Positions 25,141 through 32,655 of a stretch of DNA of 64,000 bases are shown one piece after another. Position 1 is the first letter of the stretch, and the number at the start of each line of letters is the position of its first letter. Made by a program: the position numbers and the translations under genes. Origin of the DNA: Lactobacillus mulieris (GTDB lineage: Bacteria; Bacillota; Bacilli; Lactobacillales; Lactobacillaceae); assembly GCF_007095465.1 (NCBI RefSeq), contig NZ_SDGL01000002.1, forward strand, positions 103,020 to 167,019, in the 5' to 3' direction. The notes beneath the pieces are model-generated. The model saw nothing but the letters and a program-made list of their open reading frames with translations, ran no database searches and had not been told where the DNA came from.

Positions 25141-26072
25141 TGCGCCAGTCTCTTTCCAATATTGGATTTGAGGGTTCAGTTTTAGTCATTAAAAATGGTA
25201 AAACGTATTTAAATTATGCAACCGCAAATAAGACTGACACTAGTTATTTAATTAACTCTGTTCAAAAATTTATTACAGGGGCAGCTATAATGAAAGCTGT
25301 TCAAGAAGGAAAGCTAAGTCTTAATGATACTTTAGCCAAATTTTATCCTACTGTACCGGGAGCTAATAAAGTAACTATTTTAAACTTGTTACAAATGACA
25401 TCAGGGTTATCTATAGATAAAGCTTTAGGAACTAAACCTTTTGTCAGTGATAAGAAAAATTTAGAATATGCTATAAAAAATACTAAATTTGATGAAAATA
25501 TGTTGGGAAAAGTTTCATATTCAACTTTGAATTATGTGTTTTTGAGCAATATTTTAAGTAATATATACAATACGTCCTATGAAAAGCTAATTACTAAAAG
25601 TTTTATTAATAAGCTTAAATTGAAACATACAGCATTTTCTTGGGCAAATAATAAGACTTTGAAAAAAATTAATTTTGTTTTGGGACATCAACTTAGTTCA
25701 AATGGAAAATATATCACTCAAAAACTTGATTTGGATGAAATACATGGTGAATTAGGTGCAGGGTCGTTACTAATGGATAATTATGATTTATCAAAATGCG
25801 TTAAATATATTCTAACTTGTAATTATTTATCAAAGTCTAGTATAAAAGCTCTATATGGTATGAATAATCTGGCTAATACTAGTTATAGTGGTGGTTTTTA
25901 TATCCATAATACTTATTTAGCAAGTAATGGTGGAGATAATGGTTACTATACTTTTCTAAGAACAAGTAATAACGCAAAAACTATCATAATAGTTCAAACG
26001 AATAGAGCTAGAGGTAATTTCTTTGAATTACGCAGTGTAATGGATCAATTAATAATTGCTCTACAAAAATAA
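25140..26072 (+). CDS. Serine-hydrolase (beta-lactamase class C-like) protein coupled to dltD
   Basis: 310-residue protein of the penicillin-binding/beta-lactamase class C fold, with SxxK motif SVQK (S40-K43). The usual second motif YxN reads YST (127-129) and the third H-x-G region reads NGGDNG, so two of three motifs are altered. The only possible start is a GTG overlapping the dltD stop; the frame closes upstream at 25098. No signal peptide or membrane helix is present, unlike most relatives that act on the cell wall. It may be a D-alanyl esterase or a regulator like FmtA, or a decayed enzyme; function is not proved. Confidence 0.75.
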   Translation: MRQSLSNIGFEGSVLVIKNGKTYLNYATANKTDTSYLINSVQKFITGAAIMKAVQEGKLSLNDTLAKFYPTVPGANKVTILNLLQMTSGLSIDKALGTKPFVSDKKNLEYAIKNTKFDENMLGKVSYSTLNYVFLSNILSNIYNTSYEKLITKSFINKLKLKHTAFSWANNKTLKKINFVLGHQLSSNGKYITQKLDLDEIHGELGAGSLLMDNYDLSKCVKYILTCNYLSKSSIKALYGMNNLANTSYSGGFYIHNTYLASNGGDNGYYTFLRTSNNAKTIIIVQTNRARGNFFELRSVMDQLIIALQK

Positions 26073-26100
26073 GGTCTAGGAAAATTCCTAGACCTTTTTT
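26071..26100 (+). terminator. Terminator of the dlt operon
   Basis: A 12-bp perfect stem AAGGTCTAGGAA / TTCCTAGACCTT and T6 run. The stem begins within the stop codon of the serine hydrolase gene. Confidence 0.9.
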
Positions 26101-26120
26101 ATACGGGTATTATTTAATAG

Positions 26121-27110
26121 TTATTCTGAAAAGCCATTTGGGTGGATTTGAACCCACTTCCATGCGCTAGCAATAATATCATCAATATTATCATGTTGAG
26201 GTTGCCAGTTTAAAACTGTTCTAGCCTTTGTAGAGTCGGCTACAAGTGAATCAGGATCTCCGCCTCTACGTGGGCCGATTGTATAAGGAATATCTTCGCC
26301 AGTAACTTTAATTGCACTTTGTAAGATTTCTAAATTAGAGAAGCCATTTGCACTACCTAAATTAAAGATATCACTCTTTTGGTTCTTAACAACGTAATGT
26401 AGAGCAAGAACGTGAGCTTGAGCTAAATCTACAACATGGACATAATCACGTACATTTGTGCCATCAGGTGTATTATAATCATTACCGAAAATAGTAAAAT
26501 TACCAGTGCCATTCTTAGCAGCTAAAAGAATATTAGGAACTAAGTGAGTTTCAGGAGCATGATCTTCACCAATTGAAGCATCTAAACTAGCTCCAGCTAC
26601 ATTGAAGTAACGCAATGCAATAGACTTAATTCCATCAGCTTGATCTGTCCAACGCATAATCTTTTCCATCATTAATTTTGTTTCACCATATGGATTAATT
26701 GGATTAGTTGGAGCAGTTTCTTTGATAGGTAAGTCTTTAGGAACACCGTACGTTGCGGCACTTGAAGAAAATACTAAATTTTTGACACCTGCAGTTTTCA
26801 TAGCTTTTAGTAAGCTAATCATACCAGATACATTGTTGTGGTAATATTTAAGCGGTTCTTGAACAGATTCGCCTACCAATAAATATGCTGCAAAATGGAT
26901 GACTGCATCGATTTTTTCATTCATTAAGATATTAGTTACAAGGTTAGTATCTAATACATCACCATGATAAAATTTAGCTTTTTTATTAACGGCTTGTCTG
27001 TGTCCAGTATATAAATTATCTAAGACGACAACATCATTTCCATCTTCAAGTAAAGCATTGACAGTATGAGAGCCGATATATCCAGCTCCTCCGGTTACTA
27101 AAACGCGCAT
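26121..27110 (-). CDS. galE: UDP-glucose 4-epimerase GalE
   Basis: 330-residue cytoplasmic SDR-fold enzyme that interconverts UDP-glucose and UDP-galactose. N-terminal VTGGAGYIGSHT binds NAD; the SSSAATYG stretch and YGETK (Tyr-x-x-x-Lys catalytic pair) follow. The ATG at 27110 (MRVLVTGG) has AAAGGAAG upstream; the open frame continues further but without a ribosome site. The gene stands alone, without galK, galT or galM, which suggests it serves sugar-nucleotide supply for polysaccharides or teichoic acid glycosylation. Confidence 0.95.
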   Translation of the reverse strand: MRVLVTGGAGYIGSHTVNALLEDGNDVVVLDNLYTGHRQAVNKKAKFYHGDVLDTNLVTNILMNEKIDAVIHFAAYLLVGESVQEPLKYYHNNVSGMISLLKAMKTAGVKNLVFSSSAATYGVPKDLPIKETAPTNPINPYGETKLMMEKIMRWTDQADGIKSIALRYFNVAGASLDASIGEDHAPETHLVPNILLAAKNGTGNFTIFGNDYNTPDGTNVRDYVHVVDLAQAHVLALHYVVKNQKSDIFNLGSANGFSNLEILQSAIKVTGEDIPYTIGPRRGGDPDSLVADSTKARTVLNWQPQHDNIDDIIASAWKWVQIHPNGFSE

Positions 27111-27241
27111 AACTAAAAAACTTCCTTTCATGCGGATAATTATTTTTAGTATATCAAACAATCTATTATTGTTTAAAATTTAATTTGTATCTTAAGTAAT
27201 TAATTATATTTCAAGCATTGAGAAAGACGACTAGCTATGCT

Positions 27242-27371
27242 AATATTTACATGTACTGCTAAATATTGTTCTCTATTTCTTCGGTAGCGAAATTGAGATT
27301 ATGTGGTCAAATTAGCGGTATATATACACTGTGTGAGCCCGGTTCCGATGTTGGTGGAATTGGGCTTTTTT
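27242..27371 (+). ncRNA. Possible structured RNA ending in a terminator
   Basis: The 288-bp gap has three consecutive hairpins on the plus strand: AATATTTA / TAAATATT (27242-27267), CTC-T-ATTTC / GAAATTGAG (27271-27297) and AGCCCGGTTCC / GGAATTGGGCT (27336-27366) followed by T6. The last stem needs two G-U pairs on this strand, which would be C-A on the other. No protein gene on the plus strand lies upstream to need this terminator. A clear promoter was not found, so the 5' end is uncertain. Confidence 0.35.
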
Positions 27372-27398
27372 ATATAGTTGAAAAAATAAAAGGACGTA

Positions 27399-28583
27399 TT
27401 AAGCGTCCTTTTTTCTTAAACTATTAAACAAAATAAAGTTGATTAGAGCAATAATAATTAGACTTGCCAAAATAAATAATAAGACTGGCATAGTTACATA
27501 ATTTAGTAAGATTGCTCCAAACAAAGCAGCTAAAGCTCGACCTGCAGATGTACCTGCCAAAACTAGTCCCTGATAGCGACCTGCTTGACTTTTAGGAGCA
27601 TGTGCGTGAACATATGCACTTACAGCAGGGAAAGCTAAAGCTTCACCACAAGTAAGAATAAACATGGCTAGTAAATAATTCCAATAGTTATTTGCCCCGA
27701 TTAATATAAGGAATGAACTTGCAAATAATACAAATCCAATATAAAGGCGAGCATTAATTTTTTTACTTAAATAACCATCAAAATATGTCAAAATTGGCTG
27801 AGAAATAGTGATTAAAGCTGAGTTTAATGTCCAACAAAAACTATATTCAGCCGTGGAAATACCATGATTTAACATATGCACTGATAAATTAGAATCCCAT
27901 TGTTCATATGCTAACCAACAAAAGAACATGCAGGCAACAAGACTGATAATAATCCAAAAGTTCTTTTTTGTAGAAATATTTTGATGAGTTGGTGTAGGGG
28001 CAGCTTGCACTAAGTTAGCATGATCAAGCTTCCGAAAGAAAATTAATAAAAGGATAGTGAATACTACAAAAAAAGTAAAGGCTGATGCCAACCATGCTTT
28101 AGGACCTAAAAACGTAATTATTCCAACTAATAGTGAACCAATTACTAATCCTAAATTTCGAGTCATATATAACAAATTAAAGAAAAAGGAAGAAGCATGG
28201 GTTTTCATCGTGGTAGCAATAGAGTTAATTGCAGTTGTAACAATTCCATCACCTATTCCATAAATAACTAAAAAAATAGGATAAAAGGGCCATGCGGGAA
28301 TTAAAAACATTGCTAAAGCACATAAACTAGTTATTATTGCACCGAACAAGATTGTTTTAAATGGTGTGATTTTATCAAAGATAGCCCCACCAATAGCATT
28401 TCCTAATAAGGTAGTACCATAATATAAAAGAAGTACAATAGCTGCTATAGTTAGAGTTTGATGGAGATATTGGTGCATATAGATTGTTGTTAGCGGCCAA
28501 ATAAAACTGATACCAATATTATAAATAAGGGATCCTAAAAGTAAAAATTTGATTTTTACAGGATCTTGATTTGTTTTTTCCAT
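27399..28583 (-). CDS. MFS transporter, paralogue A
   Basis: 394-residue major facilitator with 12 hydrophobic segments and short charged ends. The start MEKTNQDPVKIKFLLLGSL at 28583 has GAGG six bases upstream; an earlier ATG four codons before is less well placed. It is clearly homologous to the next gene (shared SFIWPLTTIYM-YLH, GIGDGIVTTAINSIAT, EQWDSNLSVHML and AGTSAGRALAALFGAI-type blocks). Substrate is unknown; drug-like or peptide/sugar export are possible by family. Lies downstream of its paralogue by about 20 bases, so both are one transcript. Confidence 0.85.
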   Translation of the reverse strand: MEKTNQDPVKIKFLLLGSLIYNIGISFIWPLTTIYMHQYLHQTLTIAAIVLLLYYGTTLLGNAIGGAIFDKITPFKTILFGAIITSLCALAMFLIPAWPFYPIFLVIYGIGDGIVTTAINSIATTMKTHASSFFFNLLYMTRNLGLVIGSLLVGIITFLGPKAWLASAFTFFVVFTILLLIFFRKLDHANLVQAAPTPTHQNISTKKNFWIIISLVACMFFCWLAYEQWDSNLSVHMLNHGISTAEYSFCWTLNSALITISQPILTYFDGYLSKKINARLYIGFVLFASSFLILIGANNYWNYLLAMFILTCGEALAFPAVSAYVHAHAPKSQAGRYQGLVLAGTSAGRALAALFGAILLNYVTMPVLLFILASLIIIALINFILFNSLRKKDA

Positions 28584-28602
28584 CTGAAACCTCATTTCTC
28601 TT

Positions 28603-29787
28603 TTAATTATGTGCTTTTAATTGATTACTTAAAATAAATAAGATGATAGATATTATAACGATTAATGTACAAAAGATAAATAAAATTAAGTAGCTTGAAT
28701 TGTCAATAATTAAAGCTCCAATTAGTGGTCCAAATGCTCTACCAGCAGATGTAACAGATTGAACAATGCCTTGATAATATCCCTTTTCGGAATCATCGGC
28801 ACGGTCATTAACATATGTTGAAACAGCAGGTAGGCATAAAACTTCTCCAGTAGTTAATAGCGCCATTGATATAGCAAAAATAGCCCATGAATGTGCAAAT
28901 AATAGTAATAAAAAGGCCCCGGCAAATAATGTAAAACCTAAGTATAATCGACCTTTAAGATGAGCTGTTAAAAAATCATCAAAGTGAGTTAAAAACGGCT
29001 GAAATAGTACAATTAAAACGGCATTTAAAGTCCATAGTAAAGAATATGATTGAACTGATAAATTAATGCTTAACATATAAGTTGAAATATTAGAATTCCA
29101 TTGTTCATAAGCAATCCAAACACATAATACACAATTTAGTATTGCTAAAATTTGATAAAATTTTGCTTTATTCATATGTTCTTTAGCAACTTTATTAAAC
29201 TTAGCTCGGTTATTGTGACCATGTACTAAGTTAAGCCCATAATATTTGGTTAATACAATTGCTTCAAAAACTGCAAACATTAAAAAAGCTAGGATAAACA
29301 AGTAAGTTATACCAAATGGTAAAACAAAGCCAACAATTAAAGAGCCAAAAACTAATCCTAAATTTTGAGTGAAATATAGGCAATTAAAAATATAGCTCGG
29401 ATTATGACTTTTCATAAATGTAGCAATAGAGTTGAGGGAAGTAACAATAATTCCATTACCAATTCCTAGCGTTAGTAAGAAAATGGCATAAAATGGCCAT
29501 CCATGCCAAAAGATTAGTGCGAGTGAAGAAATAGCTGCAATAAATACGCCACTGGCTATTGTTTGGTATGGATGCCACCGATCAAATAAATAACCGCCCA
29601 ATAAATTCCCAAGTAAAGTAAAAGCAGAATTTAAAAAAAGGACAATTCCGGCCATCGTTAAACTTTCATGGAGATAAGTTGTTAAATATATTGTTGTCAA
29701 TGGCCAAATAAAACTAATTCCGGTATTAGCTACTAAACTTCCCAATAAAAGATAAGATAGTTTTACAGGGTCTATTCTTTCTTTCAA
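28603..29787 (-). CDS. MFS transporter, paralogue B
   Basis: 394-residue transporter with 12 membrane segments, homologous along its full length to the downstream gene and equal in length, so a tandem duplication is evident. The start is a TTG at 29787 with GAGGTGA just upstream; no ATG is available near the N-terminus. Matching elements include SFIWPLTTIYLTTYLHESLTM and EQWNSNISTYMLS. The divergence between the copies indicates an old duplication with specialised substrates (inference). Confidence 0.85.
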   Translation of the reverse strand: MKERIDPVKLSYLLLGSLVANTGISFIWPLTTIYLTTYLHESLTMAGIVLFLNSAFTLLGNLLGGYLFDRWHPYQTIASGVFIAAISSLALIFWHGWPFYAIFLLTLGIGNGIIVTSLNSIATFMKSHNPSYIFNCLYFTQNLGLVFGSLIVGFVLPFGITYLFILAFLMFAVFEAIVLTKYYGLNLVHGHNNRAKFNKVAKEHMNKAKFYQILAILNCVLCVWIAYEQWNSNISTYMLSINLSVQSYSLLWTLNAVLIVLFQPFLTHFDDFLTAHLKGRLYLGFTLFAGAFLLLLFAHSWAIFAISMALLTTGEVLCLPAVSTYVNDRADDSEKGYYQGIVQSVTSAGRAFGPLIGALIIDNSSYLILFIFCTLIVIISIILFILSNQLKAHN

Positions 29788-29806
29788 GTTGTCACCTCAT
29801 TGCATA

Positions 29807-29831
29807 AAAAAAGCTGTCTCAGGGGCAGCTA
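29807..29831 (-). terminator. Terminator of the small RHH-like gene
   Basis: AGCTGCC / GACAGCT-type arms with one G-U pair and seven T residues on the minus strand. It overlaps the stop codon of the small gene and precedes the MFS pair. Confidence 0.75.
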
Positions 29832-30059
29832 TTGTTCATTAATCCAATTACCAAAACCATTTTTTAAAATGTCATCAATGGGATATGTATCTGAATCTTT
29901 CCTTTTAAGCGTCTTTTTAACATCTTTAGAACTAAGTTTATTAACAATGTAACATTTTAAGGCTTTATTAGTTAAGTCGTCAAAACTAATCCCAGTTCTT
30001 CTGATATATTCATCTACGAGGCGATTAACATTTTCATTAAGAACTACTTTTTTTGTCAT
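29829..30059 (-). CDS. Small ribbon-helix-helix-like protein
   Basis: 76-residue protein. The first half (VVLNENVNRLVDEYIRRTGI, then SFDDLTNKALKCYI) resembles a ribbon-helix-helix DNA-binding motif: one beta strand and two helices with polar spacing. The second half is charged and ends in GFGNWINEQ. Antitoxins often have this build, but no toxin gene is adjacent. The ATG at 30059 has GGGGTGG upstream; a GTG three codons earlier is the alternative. Function unknown; DNA binding is an inference from pattern only. Confidence 0.6.
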   Translation of the reverse strand: MTKKVVLNENVNRLVDEYIRRTGISFDDLTNKALKCYIVNKLSSKDVKKTLKRKDSDTYPIDDILKNGFGNWINEQ

Positions 30060-30185
30060 AACTTCCACCCCTTTATTTGAGCTTATTATATCATTTATGT
30101 AAGTAAGGGATAAAGGTTAAATATTATCTCCTAAGGAAAAGTCTGCTAAAATGATGATAGTTATCTTAGAGTGAGGGATTTAACA

Positions 30186-31565
30186 ATGGAAGAACGTTTA
30201 GTTAAAGTGCTTTTAAAGCTTAGAGAAAAAAGTTTTTTTAGAGCAGTTCAAAGGACATTTGCTATGTTAGCCCCTTTTGTTTTAATAGCGGCTATTTTTC
30301 AAGGAATTTACAATTCTTTTTTATTACCTAATAGTATATTTTTTAATATTTTAGGTTTTGATAATGTGCTTTCACACGCAGCTTTTAGAAGCTTGAGATT
30401 TGTGTTTAGCGGTGTGTCTTGGGCTATTTTTGGAACTTTTGGTGTATTTGCAGCTTATTATATGGCCTTATACACAGCTAGAATTTACGATAAAGATTCT
30501 AAATTAGCTGGAATTTCTGCTATTTTCGTTCTTTTTTTCATTAGAGAGCCAAGACAAAATTTTGATCTAACTTCTCTTAATTTGAAAATGTTATCTATTA
30601 AAACGATGCTGTGGGCTTTGATTATTGGTTATATTGTAGGTCAAATTTTCCATTTGTTAGGTGCAAAATATCAGGATCATAAATATGAACATGTAGCTGG
30701 AATCAAAGAGCGAGCTTTAGCTTCATTTAAGCCTATCGTTGCTAGTGTTGGATTAGCCATTGTTACTGGGACGCTTATCAATTTTCTACAAATTAATGTT
30801 GCACAATCATCCTATATAACTGGGGTGGCTAGTTCGGTTATTACAAGTAATAATTTATTAATATCTATTCCGCTAGTAACTTTTAGTATTTTTTTGCATT
30901 GGCTAGGAATTGGTACTCCTATTATGGCAATATTTGAATCAACTAATAGTGGAGCTGCTACTGCGAATTTCAATTACGCTTTAACACACGGTTCTAGTTG
31001 GAATGTACCATATAAATATTTAGGGTCGAGTTTGGTTCAATCTTATGGAACTTTGTCAGGCACGGCATTTGTTTTCAGTTTAATTGTTGTTATTTTACTG
31101 ATTGATAAAAATAAATATAATAAAGTGGTTGCTAAAGCTTCATTATTCCCAGTTATGTTTAATTCAATTTATGGTTTTTGGGTAGCTTTTCCTATTTATT
31201 TAAACCCTCTAATTTTAATTCCATTGCTTCTCGTTCCATTAGCTAATATGGTGGCTTCATCATTTGCAATTTTCTTACATTTAGTCCCAGTGAGTGTTTA
31301 TCCTGTTTTAAGTGGAACGCCAGGTGTTTTAATACCATATATCGGTACTAATGGTTCATGGCAAGCATTGTTATTAACAGCCTTACTATTAGTGATGGAT
31401 GTTTTCATTGTTATGCCTTTTTATAAGATTCATATGAATGTAGAAGCCAAACTTGAGGAACTTGATAAACAGCGGGATGCAGGGTTATTACCACTTAAAA
31501 AGCAAAATAAATTTGTAAAAAGTAAGGAGAAAAATAATGAAAAGATTACGGCTGAACAAAGATAA
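30186..31565 (+). CDS. PTS EIIC-like membrane protein
   Basis: 459-residue membrane protein with about 10 hydrophobic segments, similar in build to lactose/cellobiose EIIC permeases (CelB-like). GIGTPIMAIFESTNSGAATANF (about 245-265) corresponds to the substrate region and PVLSGTPGVLIPYIGTNGSW to the last conserved block. A long charged C-terminal tail follows (about 415-459). No EIIA or EIIB genes are near, so it may not act as a classical PTS permease. The ATG at 30186 has GAGGG at a good distance. It overlaps the hydrolase gene by 29 bases, so the two are coupled. Confidence 0.75.
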   Translation: MEERLVKVLLKLREKSFFRAVQRTFAMLAPFVLIAAIFQGIYNSFLLPNSIFFNILGFDNVLSHAAFRSLRFVFSGVSWAIFGTFGVFAAYYMALYTARIYDKDSKLAGISAIFVLFFIREPRQNFDLTSLNLKMLSIKTMLWALIIGYIVGQIFHLLGAKYQDHKYEHVAGIKERALASFKPIVASVGLAIVTGTLINFLQINVAQSSYITGVASSVITSNNLLISIPLVTFSIFLHWLGIGTPIMAIFESTNSGAATANFNYALTHGSSWNVPYKYLGSSLVQSYGTLSGTAFVFSLIVVILLIDKNKYNKVVAKASLFPVMFNSIYGFWVAFPIYLNPLILIPLLLVPLANMVASSFAIFLHLVPVSVYPVLSGTPGVLIPYIGTNGSWQALLLTALLLVMDVFIVMPFYKIHMNVEAKLEELDKQRDAGLLPLKKQNKFVKSKEKNNEKITAEQR

Positions 31566-32439
31566 TATTTGGTTAGTAGCAGCCTTAATTGTTATCATTA
31601 TGACTGCGATTCCTACTATTATCTGGATGCAAAGATCCAATAAAGATAGAGCGCAACGTCACAATTCTCAAGTATCTCCAGTTATTATGGTGCCTGGATC
31701 TAGTGCAACTACTGAACGTTTTAATGAACTGGTTAACTTATTAAATAAAAATACTCAGAAAAAACATAGTTTATTAAAGGTTAAGGTAAGTACAAGCGGA
31801 AAGCTAACATACTCTGGTTCAATAAAAAATGGTGATACTGAACCTATTATCGTTATCGGCTTTCAAAATAATCATGATGGCTATTCAAATATAAAAAAAC
31901 AAGCAGGTTGGTTGAATGTAGCTTTTAAGAGTTTGTCAGAACAATATAAGTTCAATAATTTTAAGGCCTTTGGACATTCAAATGGGGGGCTTATTTGGAC
32001 TTATTGGCTGGAACATTATTATTCTGATTATTCAAGTCAAATTAAGATAAAAACATTAATGACTTTAGGTAGTCCGTATAATTTTACAGAAAAGAATATT
32101 AACAACAAAACGCAAATGTTGAGTGATTTTATTAAATATAAGAGTCGACTTCCTAAAACGCTGACGGTTTATTCAATTTCTGGTGGTGAAAATTATGAGT
32201 CTGATGGTCTGGTTCCTGAAAATAGTGTGGAAGCAGCTAAGTATGTTTTCCAAGAACAAGTGGCTCACTTTACTGCAATGACAGTTACTGGTTCAGATGC
32301 TCAGCATTCAAGTTTGCCTCAGAATAAGCAGGTGGTGCAGGTAATTCAGGAATATCTGTTGGATAAAGAAAGAAACAATAATCCACAAAATAGGACGAAT
32401 AGAAGACGAACGCTATTAAATAGAGATAATAATAGATAA
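31537..32439 (+). CDS. DUF915-family alpha/beta hydrolase, membrane-anchored
   Basis: 300-residue protein with an N-terminal membrane helix (about 12-31) and an extracellular alpha/beta hydrolase domain. The oxyanion segment VIMVPGSSAT and the nucleophile elbow GHSNGG are intact; a C-terminal DSDGLVPENSVEAAK-type stretch and AQHSSLPQN give the remaining triad candidates (Asp and His). The last 20 residues are Asn/Arg-rich. AAGGAG precedes the ATG at 31537, inside the end of the EIIC-like gene. Hydrolases of this family are cell-surface enzymes of unknown substrate. Confidence 0.8.
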   Translation: MKRLRLNKDNIWLVAALIVIIMTAIPTIIWMQRSNKDRAQRHNSQVSPVIMVPGSSATTERFNELVNLLNKNTQKKHSLLKVKVSTSGKLTYSGSIKNGDTEPIIVIGFQNNHDGYSNIKKQAGWLNVAFKSLSEQYKFNNFKAFGHSNGGLIWTYWLEHYYSDYSSQIKIKTLMTLGSPYNFTEKNINNKTQMLSDFIKYKSRLPKTLTVYSISGGENYESDGLVPENSVEAAKYVFQEQVAHFTAMTVTGSDAQHSSLPQNKQVVQVIQEYLLDKERNNNPQNRTNRRRTLLNRDNNR

Positions 32440-32454
32440 TTTTTAGATATTGTG

Positions 32455-32498
32455 AAAAAGCAGCTAGTTTAACGCTTGTTATAACTAGCTGCTTTTTT
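32455..32498 (+). terminator. Terminator after the hydrolase gene
   Basis: A 15-bp stem AAAAAGCAGCTAGTT / AACTAGCTGCTTTTT (32455-32469 with 32483-32497) with a T run. It is symmetrical and separates the EIIC/hydrolase pair from clpL. Confidence 0.9.
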
Positions 32499-32544
32499 AT
32501 TTTTCACAAAAATAAAAACCTGTGGAAAAAATAAAGCATCAAAG

Positions 32545-32572
32545 TTGTAAATTGTGGAAAAGATGCTATACT
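32545..32572 (+). promoter_or_regulatory. clpL promoter
   Basis: TTGTAA (32545-32550), 16-bp spacer, TATACT (32567-32572). The CIRCE element begins 15 bases downstream, so it overlaps the transcription start region. Confidence 0.75.
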
Positions 32573-32587
32573 AAAGATGATTAAAGA

Positions 32588-32614
32588 TTAGCACTCAACA
32601 AGTAGGAGTGCTAA
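32588..32614 (+). promoter_or_regulatory. CIRCE element (HrcA operator)
   Basis: A perfect TTAGCACTC-N9-GAGTGCTAA inverted repeat, identical to the consensus operator of the heat-shock repressor HrcA, is placed between the promoter and the clpL ribosome site. It is the clearest regulatory site in the window. Confidence 0.97.
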
Positions 32615-32655
32615 TTGATAATCTAACATATTGATACACAAGGGGTTGAAACTTT

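Noticed and set aside
27185..27372. T-box, riboswitch or CRISPR element between galE and the MFS gene
   Set aside because: No T-box signature (AGGGTGGNACCGCG), no recognised riboswitch core and no spaced direct repeats; only simple hairpins are visible.
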